Translations under genes and position numbers: made by a program | In this document: positions 17,066 through 25,258 of the stretch, in pieces | How positions within the stretch are numbered: the stretch's first letter is position 1 | Layout of the letters: the number at the start of each line of letters is the position of its first letter | The notes under the pieces: model-generated | The model's database searches: none | Seen by the model: the letters and a program-made list of their open reading frames with translations, nothing else | Told to the model about the DNA's origin: nothing | Origin: Kineosphaera limosa NBRC 100340 | GTDB taxonomy: Bacteria; Actinomycetota; Actinomycetes; Actinomycetales; Dermatophilaceae | NCBI RefSeq assembly: GCF_000298215.1 | Contig: NZ_BAHD01000037.1 | Location: forward strand, 1 to 41,508 | DNA: 41,508 nt | Direction of reading: 5' to 3'

Positions 17066-19131
17066 GACCGCACGAACCAGAGCGCGAGCCGGCGAACACA
17101 CCCGCCGAATCGCCGCTGCCGCCTGCGTTGGCGCTCGACTCGGCGCGCACCTGGGACGGCTCGGGCAGCTCGCAGCCCGTCGCGACGCACGTGCGCGACG
17201 ACGAGATTCCCGCGTCGCTGCGCGGGCCGTTCGACGGGACGCCGTGGCCGCGGCTACGCGCCTGGCGGGCACGGCATCGACTGCGCGGGCAGCTGGCGCA
17301 CACCTACGTCGAGGAGGCGATGGGCGCCGCCGGTGGGCTGCCTGTGGCGACCCGGCGGACCGTCGTCGGGTTTCTGCGTGACCTGCTGGCGCAGCGCCTG
17401 TCGCTCGTGCTGCTGGTAGTGCTCGCCAACGGCGCCGCGGCCATCGCGGGCCTGGCGGTGCCGCGGCTGCTCGGCGGGCTCGTCGACGACACTGCGGCCC
17501 GGCTGCAGGCCGCCGGCAGCGCCGCGCAGGAGGCAGTGCCCGCCGGCACCGCCGACCTCATGGCCGCCGCCACGGCGACGTGTCTGATAGTCGCCGGGAT
17601 GGTGACGCTGCAGGCGCTGTTCACGCTCGCCGCCAAGATCAGCGCCGCCGCGCTGGGGCAGGACGTGCTCGCCGCCGCCCGCGAGTACGTGGTGCGGTCG
17701 ATCCTGCGGCTGCCGCTGTCGCGGGTGGAGTCGGCGAGCACGGGTGACCTCGTCACCCGAGTGACCCGCGACGTCAGCGCGATGAGCGAGGCCGTGCGGT
17801 GGGCGCTGCCGGAGGCGATCATCGCGGGCGTCACCGTCGTGCTGACCGTCATCGCGCTCGCGATGAACTCGCTGCTGCTGGCCGCGCCGACATTGGTGCT
17901 CTTCGCCATCGCGGGGCTGCAGATCCGCCGCTACCTGCGCCGCGCCCCGGCGGGCTACCTCACCGAGGCCGGCAGCTACGCGCGGATCAACGCGACCCTC
18001 ACCGAGACCGTCGAGGGCGCCCGCACCGTCGAGGCGCTCGGGCTGGCGAGCCGGCGGCGCGACCGCGGCTGGCGCGACCTGGAGAACTCCGGCCAGGCCG
18101 AGCGATACACGATGAGCCTGCGCAACCTGCTCTTCATCGTCATGGACATCGCGTTCGGGCTACCCCGCGTCGCGACCCTGCTCATCGGGGCGTACGGCTA
18201 CTCCCAGGGCTGGGTGACACTCGGGCAGATCACCGCCGCGATGCTCTACATCGAGGCCGTGTGGGGGCCCTTCGACATGCTCGTGCACACGATCGACCGG
18301 GTGCAGGTCGGCGTCGCCTCGACGACCCGGCTGCTCGGCATCTCCCAGCTGCCACCCGACCGGGTCGAGGGCGTCGAGCGCCCTACCGACTCGCGACTGG
18401 CGGGCACCGACCTGCGGTACGCCTACCGCGAGGGAGTCGACGTGCTACACGGCATCGACCTGGAGTTGCGGCCCGGCGAGCGGCTCGCGATCGTCGGGCC
18501 CAGCGGGTCGGGCAAGTCGACGCTGGGCCGGCTGCTGTCCGGCATCCACGGCCCCCGCACCGGCTCCGTGCAGGTCGGCGGCGTCGAGCTGACCCGCCTG
18601 CCGCTGCCCGTGCTGCGCCGCGAGGTAGCCCTGGTGACCCAGGAGCACCATGTGTTCGTCGGCACCCTGCGCGACAACCTCGTGCTCGCCACCGAAGGTG
18701 CAGGTGCCTCCGGCGAGGCGGGAGATGCGCAGGTCGAGCGCGCCCTGCGGGCGGTGGACGCCTGGTCGTGGGTGTCTGCGCTGCCCGAGGGTCTCGACAC
18801 CGTCGTCGGCTCAGGCAAGGCGGCCTTGACGCCGGGGCAGGCGCAGCAGGTGGCGCTGGCGCGCCTCGTCCTCGCCGACCCGCACACCCTCGTGCTCGAC
18901 GAGGCGACCTCCCTCATCGACCCGCGGACCGCACGGCACCTCGAGGGGTCGATGAACGCGCTGCTCGACGGGCGCACCGTCGTGGCCATCGCCCACCGGT
19001 TGCACACGGCCCACTACGCCGACCGCATCGCCGTCGTGATCGACGGCGTGATCGCCGAACTCGGCACCCACGACGAACTGATCGCCCGCGGCGGCGAGTA
19101 CGCCGCCCTTTGGCGTGCCTGGACGAGTTGA
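17062..19131 (+). CDS. ABC transporter, permease-ATPase fusion (subunit 2, catalytic P-loop)
   Basis: A 689-residue half-exporter with a ~90-residue polar N-terminal extension, six transmembrane helices and an ATPase domain. Walker A is intact (GPSGSGKS, 479-486, Lys485), as are the Q-loop ('VTQEHHVF'), Walker B Asp613-Glu614 ('LVLDEATS') and the switch His645. The signature motif, however, is LTPGQ (589-593) instead of LSGGQ. This is the exact complement of subunit 1: good P-loop plus good signature make one active site, bad P-loop plus bad signature make one dead site, as in heterodimeric exporters such as TM287/288 and TAP. The GTG start overlaps the stop of subunit 1. Confidence 0.9.
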   Translation: MRPHEPEREPANTPAESPLPPALALDSARTWDGSGSSQPVATHVRDDEIPASLRGPFDGTPWPRLRAWRARHRLRGQLAHTYVEEAMGAAGGLPVATRRTVVGFLRDLLAQRLSLVLLVVLANGAAAIAGLAVPRLLGGLVDDTAARLQAAGSAAQEAVPAGTADLMAAATATCLIVAGMVTLQALFTLAAKISAAALGQDVLAAAREYVVRSILRLPLSRVESASTGDLVTRVTRDVSAMSEAVRWALPEAIIAGVTVVLTVIALAMNSLLLAAPTLVLFAIAGLQIRRYLRRAPAGYLTEAGSYARINATLTETVEGARTVEALGLASRRRDRGWRDLENSGQAERYTMSLRNLLFIVMDIAFGLPRVATLLIGAYGYSQGWVTLGQITAAMLYIEAVWGPFDMLVHTIDRVQVGVASTTRLLGISQLPPDRVEGVERPTDSRLAGTDLRYAYREGVDVLHGIDLELRPGERLAIVGPSGSGKSTLGRLLSGIHGPRTGSVQVGGVELTRLPLPVLRREVALVTQEHHVFVGTLRDNLVLATEGAGASGEAGDAQVERALRAVDAWSWVSALPEGLDTVVGSGKAALTPGQAQQVALARLVLADPHTLVLDEATSLIDPRTARHLEGSMNALLDGRTVVAIAHRLHTAHYADRIAVVIDGVIAELGTHDELIARGGEYAALWRAWTS

Positions 19132-19142
19132 GGCGAGGGCTC

Positions 19143-19814
19143 TCACACGAGGCCGTGCTCCCACGCTGCCCGCACCGCGGAGGCGCGATCGACCACGCCG
19201 AGCTTCTCGTAGATGTGGCCCAGGTGCGTCTTGACGGTCGCCTCCCCGATGCCCAACCGACGGGCCGCCGCACGATTCGTGCAACCATCGGCCACCCAGC
19301 GCAGCACCTCGCGCTCTCGCGGCGTCAACTCGACCGCCGCCGGGCGCTCGCTCAGGGCGGTGCGCGCCGGGCGGGCGAGCACCGAGTAGCCGCGCACCAG
19401 TTCGTGGACGGCCCGCACCAGGTCCGCTCCTTGGGCGTCCTTGAGGAGGAGCCCGTCGGCGCCGGCCTGAATCGCCCGGCGAAACTCCCGATCGGTGTCA
19501 TAGGTGGTGAGCACGAGGATGCGGGGTCGCGCCGGGTCACGAACCCGCAGCGCCCGGATCGCCGCCACCCCGCCCATCCGGGGCATCTGCAAGTCCATGA
19601 GTACGACATCCGGCACGGCCCGCGTGACGACGCAGAGCGCCGCTTCGCCGTCGGCAGCCTCACCCACCACCTCGATCTCGCCGCTGGCCTGCAACATCGC
19701 GACCAGGCCGTCGCGAACCACCGGGTGATCATCGACCACCACCACCCGCACCGGCCCCGAGCCGGACTGGTCCAAGGGCTGGTCCGGCGACAGGTCCGGG
19801 GGCTCGCACGTCAT
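19143..19814 (-). CDS. NarL/FixJ-type response regulator
   Basis: A 223-residue DNA-binding regulator. The receiver domain (about residues 20-140) has the acidic pocket 'VVVVDDHPVVRDGL', phospho-acceptor Asp74 in 'VVLMDLQMPRMGG', Thr in 'LVLTTYDTD' and Lys in 'LLLKDAQGAD'. A LuxR-type helix-turn-helix follows ('LTPREREVLRWVADGC' to 'ATVKTHLGHIYEKLGV'). Its ATG overlaps the stop of the sensor kinase (ATGA, 19811-19814), so it is coupled to it. It converges with the ABC exporter, 11 nt from its end, and could control it, but only proximity supports this. Confidence 0.93.
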   Translation of the reverse strand: MTCEPPDLSPDQPLDQSGSGPVRVVVVDDHPVVRDGLVAMLQASGEIEVVGEAADGEAALCVVTRAVPDVVLMDLQMPRMGGVAAIRALRVRDPARPRILVLTTYDTDREFRRAIQAGADGLLLKDAQGADLVRAVHELVRGYSVLARPARTALSERPAAVELTPREREVLRWVADGCTNRAAARRLGIGEATVKTHLGHIYEKLGVVDRASAVRAAWEHGLV

Positions 19815-21109
19815 TGCGGGAGACTCGCCTCGATGCGGGTACCCGCCCCGGGGGCGGTCTCGATACCGAAGGTGCCGCCGGCCTCCTGCACCCGCTCCGC
19901 CATGATCTGCAATCCGTGGCCCGGGCGGCAATGCTGCGGATCGAAGCCGCGCCCGTCGTCCTGCACGGTCAGCACGAGCCGCGACCCGGCCGCGCGGACG
20001 GCGATCTGCACGGTCCTGGCGCGGGCGTGCCGCGCGACATTGGACAGCGACTCCTGCACGAGGCGAAACAGCGTCGCCCCGTGCGCAACGGTCTCGGGGG
20101 CATCGTCGCCGTCGAAGGTGACGACCACCCGGTGGGTGTGCGCCCACGCCGCCACGTGCTCCGCAATTGCCGCTAGCACGCCGGTGCCCTCCAACTGATG
20201 CGGTGCCAGCGCGCGCACGGCCCGACGGGTCTCCGCTAGACACTCGCGGGCGGTCTGCTGGGCGCGCGCGATCCGCTCTCGGCCGGGTTCGGCCGCGTCG
20301 AGCGGCACCGCATCGAGCTGCCGGATGACCCCGATGAGCCCCTGGGCGACCGTGTCGTGGATCTCCCGGGCGATGCGAGTGCGTTCCTGCGCCGCGCCAC
20401 TGGCCCGGGCCTGCACGACGAGCTGTCGCTGCAAGGCGGCATTGGTGCGTAGGCTTGCCTGCAGTTCCTGGGTGGCGCGCTCCCGCTCCGCGACCTCGCG
20501 GTCCCGCTGCGCCTGCTGATGGTTCATCGCGCCGGCGACGCCGAGGTTCACCGCAACCAGCGCCGCGAACAGCACCGGCGCCGTGACGATGACGGGGATA
20601 CCGCCGCTCTGGCCGGCCGCGCACAGCACCGCGGTGAGCGTGAAGGCCGCGATGGCAGCGCCGCCTCGCAAGAATCGACGACTGTCCGGGTAGCCGACGA
20701 ACGCGTAAATGCAGGTGAGCGGGTTCAGGGCCGTCGCCACCGCGACCAGCGACAGATGCGCGCCGTAGGTAAGGGTCACCACGATGCTGCCGGCGCCGGC
20801 CACCGCCAAGGACCGCTCGAGCACCGCCCGCAGCAGGAGGAGGCCAGCCATCGGCGCCAGGGCCCACAAGACCAGCTGGCGGTCGGTCACCATCGGCGAC
20901 AGCGCCCACCCCAGCCCCCAACTGACCAGGGCGAGTAGCGGCGCGAGCCACCGCATAATCCATCCGCTCAAGCCCGCATCGCGGGATTCGGAGGCCGCCG
21001 TCGACCGCGCCGCACTAGCCGATTCGGCCGGATTGCCCGGCACGGGTGACCCAGCCGGATCGCCCGGCTCCGGACGGTCGGGCTGCGCCCGCGTGGTCGT
21101 CGGCACCAT
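19811..21109 (-). CDS. Sensor histidine kinase (HisKA_3 type)
   Basis: A 432-residue membrane kinase partnering the downstream regulator. Five or six transmembrane segments occupy residues ~25-165 with short loops, so the signal is probably sensed within the membrane. A coiled coil follows, then the dimerisation/phospho-acceptor helix with His251 in 'RIAREIHDTVAQGL', and an HATPase domain with 'LSNVARHARART', 'DDGRGFDP' and a final 'PGAGTRIEASLPQ'. ATG 21109 is preferred because GGAG lies 2 nt upstream; a GTG at 21145 would add 12 residues. Confidence 0.9.
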   Translation of the reverse strand: MVPTTTRAQPDRPEPGDPAGSPVPGNPAESASAARSTAASESRDAGLSGWIMRWLAPLLALVSWGLGWALSPMVTDRQLVLWALAPMAGLLLLRAVLERSLAVAGAGSIVVTLTYGAHLSLVAVATALNPLTCIYAFVGYPDSRRFLRGGAAIAAFTLTAVLCAAGQSGGIPVIVTAPVLFAALVAVNLGVAGAMNHQQAQRDREVAERERATQELQASLRTNAALQRQLVVQARASGAAQERTRIAREIHDTVAQGLIGVIRQLDAVPLDAAEPGRERIARAQQTARECLAETRRAVRALAPHQLEGTGVLAAIAEHVAAWAHTHRVVVTFDGDDAPETVAHGATLFRLVQESLSNVARHARARTVQIAVRAAGSRLVLTVQDDGRGFDPQHCRPGHGLQIMAERVQEAGGTFGIETAPGAGTRIEASLPQ

Positions 21110-21216
21110 CACTCCAGTGTTCCCGGGTGCCCTCGCGATCACCACCGCGCCGGTATCCCCCGATCGGCGGATGCCGGCGGCGTCGATTGGGGGAGGTGGC
21201 CCAGGTCCGCCCTTCC

Positions 21217-21222
21217 TACCGT
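21217..21222 (+). promoter_or_regulatory. Leaderless -10 hexamer of the acyltransferase gene
   Basis: TACCGT lies 6 nt upstream of the ATG at 21229, with no ribosome-binding site. The 119-nt gap (21110-21228) is shared with the divergent sensor kinase. Confidence 0.5.
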
Positions 21223-21228
21223 CGAATC

Positions 21229-22500
21229 ATGACCTCATCAGACGCCGCCCGCTTCGCCCGCGACCCGAGTGCGACACCGCCGGGCAGCGGCCGCTCGACC
21301 GCCCAGCCGACATCGACGCAGCCCCCAACATCGGCTCCGCGCCTGCACCACTTGGATGCGCTGCGCGCCGGCGCACTGTTGCTCGGCATCGTGCTGCACT
21401 CCCTGCTCCCGTTCGTCCCGGAGCTGCCGTGGCTGATCGAGGACGCGCGCAAGACCGAGCTCGCCTGGCCGGTCGTGTTCTGGATCCACCTGTTCCGCAT
21501 GGCGCTGTTCATGATGCTCGCCGGCTACTTCGGCCGACTGGTGCTCCTGCGCCGCGGGACGCGCAGCTACCTGCGCGACCGGCTGGTGCGGATCGGCCTG
21601 CCCTTCGTCGCGTTCTGGCCGTTCGCGGTCGGCACCCTGGGCTTGCTCGTCTACCTCGGGGCGACGTGGCGCGGCGTGACCCTGCCGCAGGCCCCGCCCC
21701 CACCCGAGGGCACCCCCGCGGCGCTCGCGGCCTTCCCTCCGGGCCAGCTGTGGTTCCTCGTCGTGCTGCTGCAGCTCGTGCTCGTCACCGTGGTGGTGCG
21801 GGCCATCGCGCTGGCCCTGTTCGGCCCGGCCCGCGCGACCCGTTGGGCCGGCGCGGTCGGTGCTGTGCTGGCCAGGCCGGCGGGCCTCCTGCTGGCCGCG
21901 CTGCCCTACGCCCTCGCGCTCGTCGTGCAGGGCACCGCGATCGGCGGCATCATCGCACCGCCCACGGTGCTACCGGAGCCGGTGAGTCTGCTTGCCTACG
22001 GCGGAGCGTTCGCGGTGGGCTGGTTCTTGCAGGCGAACGACGGTGCGATCGACCGGGCGGGTCGCCGGTGGGGCGCGCTGCTGGCCGTCGCGACCGCGCT
22101 CAGCGTCGCGGCCTTCGTGTTCGCTTCCGCGCCGGTCGACCAGGTGTGGCCCGCGGTGCTGACGGGGCTGGCGGCGTGGGCGTGGATCTACGCTCTGCTG
22201 GGTGTTGCGGCGCGGGTGATCACCCGGCCGGTGCCGTGGATCCGATACCTCGCGGACGCCTCCTACTGGATGTACCTCGTGCATCTGCCGCTGCTGGTGG
22301 CGATCGCCATCCCCCTCGCCGACCTACCCTGGCCGATCGTCGTCAAGCTGCTGCTCACTTGGGTCGTGGCCACCGTCGTGATGCTGCTCAGCTATGACCT
22401 GATGGTGCGTTCGACGTGGATCGGCGCCTGGCTCAACGGGCGTCGCAGCCCACGAGTGGTGCGGCGCGCACCCGACCGGTCGTCATCCGCTCGGTCGTAG
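21229..22500 (+). CDS. Acyltransferase family membrane protein (Acyltransferase_3/OpgC-like)
   Basis: A 423-residue integral membrane protein with about ten transmembrane helices. The start of the domain is typical of the family: 'RLHHLDALRAGALLLGIVLH' carries the conserved Arg and the putative catalytic His, and 'FMMLAGYFGRLVL' the next conserved helix. Such proteins O-acylate sugars, lipids or glycans at the membrane. The first 40 residues are polar, Ser/Thr/Pro-rich and cytosolic. It appears to be transcribed alone. A large number of upstream in-frame codons was rejected in favour of 21229 because of the -10 hexamer and the family start. Confidence 0.85.
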   Translation: MTSSDAARFARDPSATPPGSGRSTAQPTSTQPPTSAPRLHHLDALRAGALLLGIVLHSLLPFVPELPWLIEDARKTELAWPVVFWIHLFRMALFMMLAGYFGRLVLLRRGTRSYLRDRLVRIGLPFVAFWPFAVGTLGLLVYLGATWRGVTLPQAPPPPEGTPAALAAFPPGQLWFLVVLLQLVLVTVVVRAIALALFGPARATRWAGAVGAVLARPAGLLLAALPYALALVVQGTAIGGIIAPPTVLPEPVSLLAYGGAFAVGWFLQANDGAIDRAGRRWGALLAVATALSVAAFVFASAPVDQVWPAVLTGLAAWAWIYALLGVAARVITRPVPWIRYLADASYWMYLVHLPLLVAIAIPLADLPWPIVVKLLLTWVVATVVMLLSYDLMVRSTWIGAWLNGRRSPRVVRRAPDRSSSARS

Positions 22501-22519
22501 CCTCAGGTGGCCCGGGCAT

Positions 22520-22580
22520 CACTGCCTGGGCACTCCTGGGCACTGCTGGGTCACTGCCGGATCACTGCGGCGGTCACTGC
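22520..22580. repeat. Six-copy 10-12-bp CACTG tandem repeat
   Basis: CACTG (CACTC once) recurs at 22520, 22531, 22541, 22552, 22563 and 22575 with the shared context (T)GGGCACTGC. It fills the whole gap between convergent genes and runs through the stop codon of the minus-strand oxidoreductase. It looks like a slipped-strand microsatellite; no hairpin terminator is apparent. Confidence 0.7.
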
Positions 22581-23611
22581 TCCTCCGGGTAGATCTCGCC
22601 GATCTGGCGGCGCGCCTCGTCGAGGATCACCATGGTTTGGATGGACTCCTCCAGGGGGCGGATCGTGCAACTGCGCTCACCCGCGGCGATGCACCAGGCC
22701 AGTTGCGCGGCCTGGTAGTGCAGGCCGCCGGTGTGCGCGACCTCCGGTTCGTCGTGGCGCAGGCTCGCCCCGGCGTTGTCGCTGACGGTGAAGCCGGCGG
22801 GCACGTAGAAGTCGGGGTCGAAGGCGATCATCGCGTCCTCCCCGCAGATCGCCGCCGCCGTCGGGGTGCGGGACAACACGCTGGAGTGCAGCATCGCCTG
22901 GGCCCCGTCGTCCTGCATGAGCAGCACGCTGGTCTGCCCGGTGACCTCGCCGTTGGGGGTCCAGGTCGTGCGGGCGAGCACCTCGCGCGGCGCTCCGAGC
23001 ACCCAATTGGCGAAGGCCACCGGGTAGGTCAGCAGGTCCAGCGTGGGCCCGCCGGCCAGGTCGCGGCGCAGGATGCGGTGATCGCCCTCGAAGTGCTGAC
23101 CGTGGTCGGCGAACACGGTGTGGATGCGGCCCAGCACCCCGTTGGCGAGCAGCTGGCGGACGATGTCGAACTTGGGCAGGAACATCGTCCACAGCGCCTC
23201 CATCGCCATGACGTCGGCGCGGGCGGCGGCCGCCGCGATATCGCGCGCCTGAGCGGCGTTGAGCGCGATCGGCTTCTCGACGAGCACATGCTTGCCGGCG
23301 CCGATGGCCCGCAACGCGTCCTCGTGGTGGTGGTTGTGCGGGGTGGCGACGTAGATGACGTCGACGTCGTCGCGCTGCACGAGGTCGTCATAGGAGCCGA
23401 CGGCGGCCGGCAGGTCAAAGCGCTGCGCGAACCGGTCGGCGCCCGACTGGGAGCGGGAGCCGACCGCGACGACCTTTTGGCGGGTGTGTGCTTGCAACGC
23501 CTGGGTGAACTTGTCGGCGATCCAGCCCGTGCCCAGGATCCCCCAGCGCAGGCTCGGTGCGGTCATCGGGTCGGGTACGCGGGGAGCCGGCAGTGCGTCG
23601 GGAAGAGCCAT
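22574..23611 (-). CDS. Gfo/Idh/MocA family oxidoreductase
   Basis: A 345-residue NAD(P)-dependent dehydrogenase. The Rossmann motif is 'WGILGTGWIADKFTQAL', the active-site Lys is in 'VLVEKPIALNAAQARD', and a family-typical 'GGPTLDLLTYPVAFANWVLG' lies in the substrate domain. It is closest in pattern to the trans-1,2-dihydrobenzene-1,2-diol dehydrogenase-like subgroup. Neither start has a ribosome site: ATG 23611 has a weak CAGAAT hexamer 7 nt upstream, while ATG 23566 would begin nearer the Rossmann strand. It is not obviously in an operon. The substrate is unknown. Confidence 0.88.
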   Translation of the reverse strand: MALPDALPAPRVPDPMTAPSLRWGILGTGWIADKFTQALQAHTRQKVVAVGSRSQSGADRFAQRFDLPAAVGSYDDLVQRDDVDVIYVATPHNHHHEDALRAIGAGKHVLVEKPIALNAAQARDIAAAAARADVMAMEALWTMFLPKFDIVRQLLANGVLGRIHTVFADHGQHFEGDHRILRRDLAGGPTLDLLTYPVAFANWVLGAPREVLARTTWTPNGEVTGQTSVLLMQDDGAQAMLHSSVLSRTPTAAAICGEDAMIAFDPDFYVPAGFTVSDNAGASLRHDEPEVAHTGGLHYQAAQLAWCIAAGERSCTIRPLEESIQTMVILDEARRQIGEIYPEEQ

Positions 23612-23712
23612 GCGCCCAATTCTGGCGCGCCGAGCGTCTTTCGGCACGAGGTGGACTCGGCCGCGACGCGCACCGGCTGAAGGCGCGTTTCGGAGGCCGT
23701 TCGCAGGTCGGC

Positions 23713-24108
23713 TCAGAGGCCGTAGGCGACGCCGTGCTTGGGCGCGTAGAGCAGCATCTCGTCGGCACCCGGCACCTCCATCCGGACGCCGACACCGAAC
23801 CCCATGTCTCGCGGTTCGCCGTCGAAACTCGCGCCGCGCGCAGTCAACTCGGCCACGGTGGCGTCGATGTCGTCGCACATCAGCGCGATCTCGTGATGCC
23901 GCCGGGAGGTGTACTCGCGACCCTCGTGCAACGCGAACGTGGGGTGTACGCCGAGCTCGCTGGGTCCGGTGCCGAAGATCAGCCAGTCGGCGGGGTCGTC
24001 GGTGCCCTCGCTCTCGCTGACGTACGGCCAGCGCAGCACGTCCTTGAGAAACGCGCGAGTGGCCGTCGCGTCGTCGGAGTAGATGAGCGTGTGCACCGAG
24101 GTGATCAT
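23713..24108 (-). CDS. VOC (glyoxalase/bleomycin resistance-like) family protein
   Basis: A 131-residue protein of the vicinal oxygen chelate fold with two beta-alpha-beta-beta-beta modules: 'MITSVHTLIYSDDATATRAF' opens the first and 'HHEIALMCDDIDATVAELTA' the second, ending in 'VPGADEMLLYAPKHG'. The His and Glu residues at module ends (His in HHEI, Glu in ADEM) are plausible metal ligands. It begins 6 nt after the DNA glycosylase stop, preceded by AAGGGG, so it is the second gene of that operon. The activity cannot be assigned. Confidence 0.85.
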   Translation of the reverse strand: MITSVHTLIYSDDATATRAFLKDVLRWPYVSESEGTDDPADWLIFGTGPSELGVHPTFALHEGREYTSRRHHEIALMCDDIDATVAELTARGASFDGEPRDMGFGVGVRMEVPGADEMLLYAPKHGVAYGL

Positions 24109-24114
24109 GGCCCC

Positions 24115-25068
24115 TTACCTTTCCACGCCTTGCTTGCGGCGGGCTTCGGTCTGTTTGCGGCGGGCTTCGGTCTGCTTGCGGCGGGCTGCGACGGCGGCGG
24201 CGCGGCGAGAGAGGGGTTGGCAGGTGGGGCACCAGAAGAGGTTGCGGGTGGCCAGGGTCGTGGTCTTCACGGTGGTTCCGCAGACGTGGCAGGGCTGGCC
24301 GTCGCGGCGATAGACGTACACCTCGCCGCCGTGTCGGTCGACGCGCGCCGCCCGGCCGGTGGCGGCGGGGTCGTCTTCGGGTCGCACTGTGTCGATGCGG
24401 CCGGTGTCGACGGCATAGGCCATGAGGTCGCACAGGTCGTCCCACAACTGCTCGAACTCGACGCGTTTGAGGGCGACGCCGGGCAGCATCGGGTCGAGCC
24501 CGGCGCGGTACAGCGCCTCGGCGCGAAAGATGTTGCCCACCCCGGCGAACACGCTCTGATCCATGAGCAGTGCCGCGATCGGCAGCTTCGAGCGGTGCAG
24601 TCGCTGCCAGGCGCGCTCGGGATCGGCGTCGGCGCGCAGCGGATCCGGGCCGAGCCGCTCCAACACGGCGGCCTGCCCCTCGGCGTCGGTCAACTCGCAG
24701 ATCGCCGGGCCGGTCAGGTCGAGCCACGCCTCGTCGTTCTCGATGCGCCAGCGTACCGCGCCGAGGACCGGCCGCTCCCCGGGGTCGCCCGGAGCCAGCT
24801 GCACGACCTCCTCGCCGAGGTCCTCCCCGCCGTCGGCCCGATTGAGCCGCGTCTTGCCGGCCATGCCCAGGTGGATGTGCACGATGTCGTGCCCGAAGTG
24901 GCAGAACAGGTGCTTACCAAAGCACTCCGCAGAGTCGAGCACGCGGCCGTCGATGATCGCCGCCTCTTCCGCAAAGCGCCCCTGCGGGCTGGAGCTGCGC
25001 GCCGGCCGGCCACCGAAGGTGCGTTCGTACGCGCTGGCCATCCGGTGGGTCACGTGGCCCTCGGGCAT
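24115..25068 (-). CDS. nei2: Fpg/Nei family DNA glycosylase (Nei2-like)
   Basis: A 317-residue base-excision repair glycosylase/AP lyase. After Met removal the N-terminus is Pro-Glu-Gly-His (MPEGHVTHRMA), giving the catalytic Pro and Glu. 'AECFGKHLFCHFG' supplies the conserved Lys, 'DQSVFAGVGNIFRAEALYRA' is the helix-two-turn-helix, and the C-terminal zinc finger is C-x2-C-x16-C-x2-C ('CHVCGTT' to 'WCPTCQP'). A basic tail follows with the repeated unit RRKQTEA encoded by a 21-bp tandem repeat. The ATG follows GGGGAGAG. A VOC gene is co-transcribed downstream. Confidence 0.92.
   Translation of the reverse strand: MPEGHVTHRMASAYERTFGGRPARSSSPQGRFAEEAAIIDGRVLDSAECFGKHLFCHFGHDIVHIHLGMAGKTRLNRADGGEDLGEEVVQLAPGDPGERPVLGAVRWRIENDEAWLDLTGPAICELTDAEGQAAVLERLGPDPLRADADPERAWQRLHRSKLPIAALLMDQSVFAGVGNIFRAEALYRAGLDPMLPGVALKRVEFEQLWDDLCDLMAYAVDTGRIDTVRPEDDPAATGRAARVDRHGGEVYVYRRDGQPCHVCGTTVKTTTLATRNLFWCPTCQPLSRRAAAVAARRKQTEARRKQTEARRKQGVER
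24133..24187. repeat. 21-bp tandem repeat in the 3' end of nei2
   Basis: Two full units (24133-24153, 24154-24174, differing at one base) and a 13-base partial unit encode RRKQTEA repeated in frame at the C-terminus of the glycosylase. The 21-bp period keeps the frame, so copy number can vary without breaking the gene. Confidence 0.85.
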
Positions 25069-25132
25069 TCGCTCTCCCCTTCCGTCGTCGGCCCGCGGTC
25101 GGCCTCGCTATGCGTCGCCGCGGGCGGGCGTC

Positions 25133-25138
25133 ATCCTA
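25133..25138 (-). promoter_or_regulatory. Candidate -10 hexamer of the nei2 operon
   Basis: TAGGAT on the minus strand, about 65 nt upstream of the nei2 start, in the 190-nt gap shared with the divergent hydrolase. No good -35 and no SOS box were found. Confidence 0.4.
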
Positions 25139-25258
25139 CGCACGTGCGCCACAACGACTGTCGGCAAGCCCGCTGTCGGTGGTCCGTGCGAAGGTGAGAA
25201 TCGAGGAGGAGGCGCTGGCCCGTCTCCCCACAGTCACCACCTCACGACAGGGAGCGAC

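Noticed and set aside
16504-19131. A single 875-codon protein spanning the two ABC genes
   Set aside because: The first ~186 codons are out of frame with the real first ABC subunit; the true start is GTG 17062, overlapping its stop.
25069-25258. SOS box upstream of the DNA glycosylase
   Set aside because: No LexA-type palindrome (CGAAC-N4-GTTCG-like) is present in the gap.
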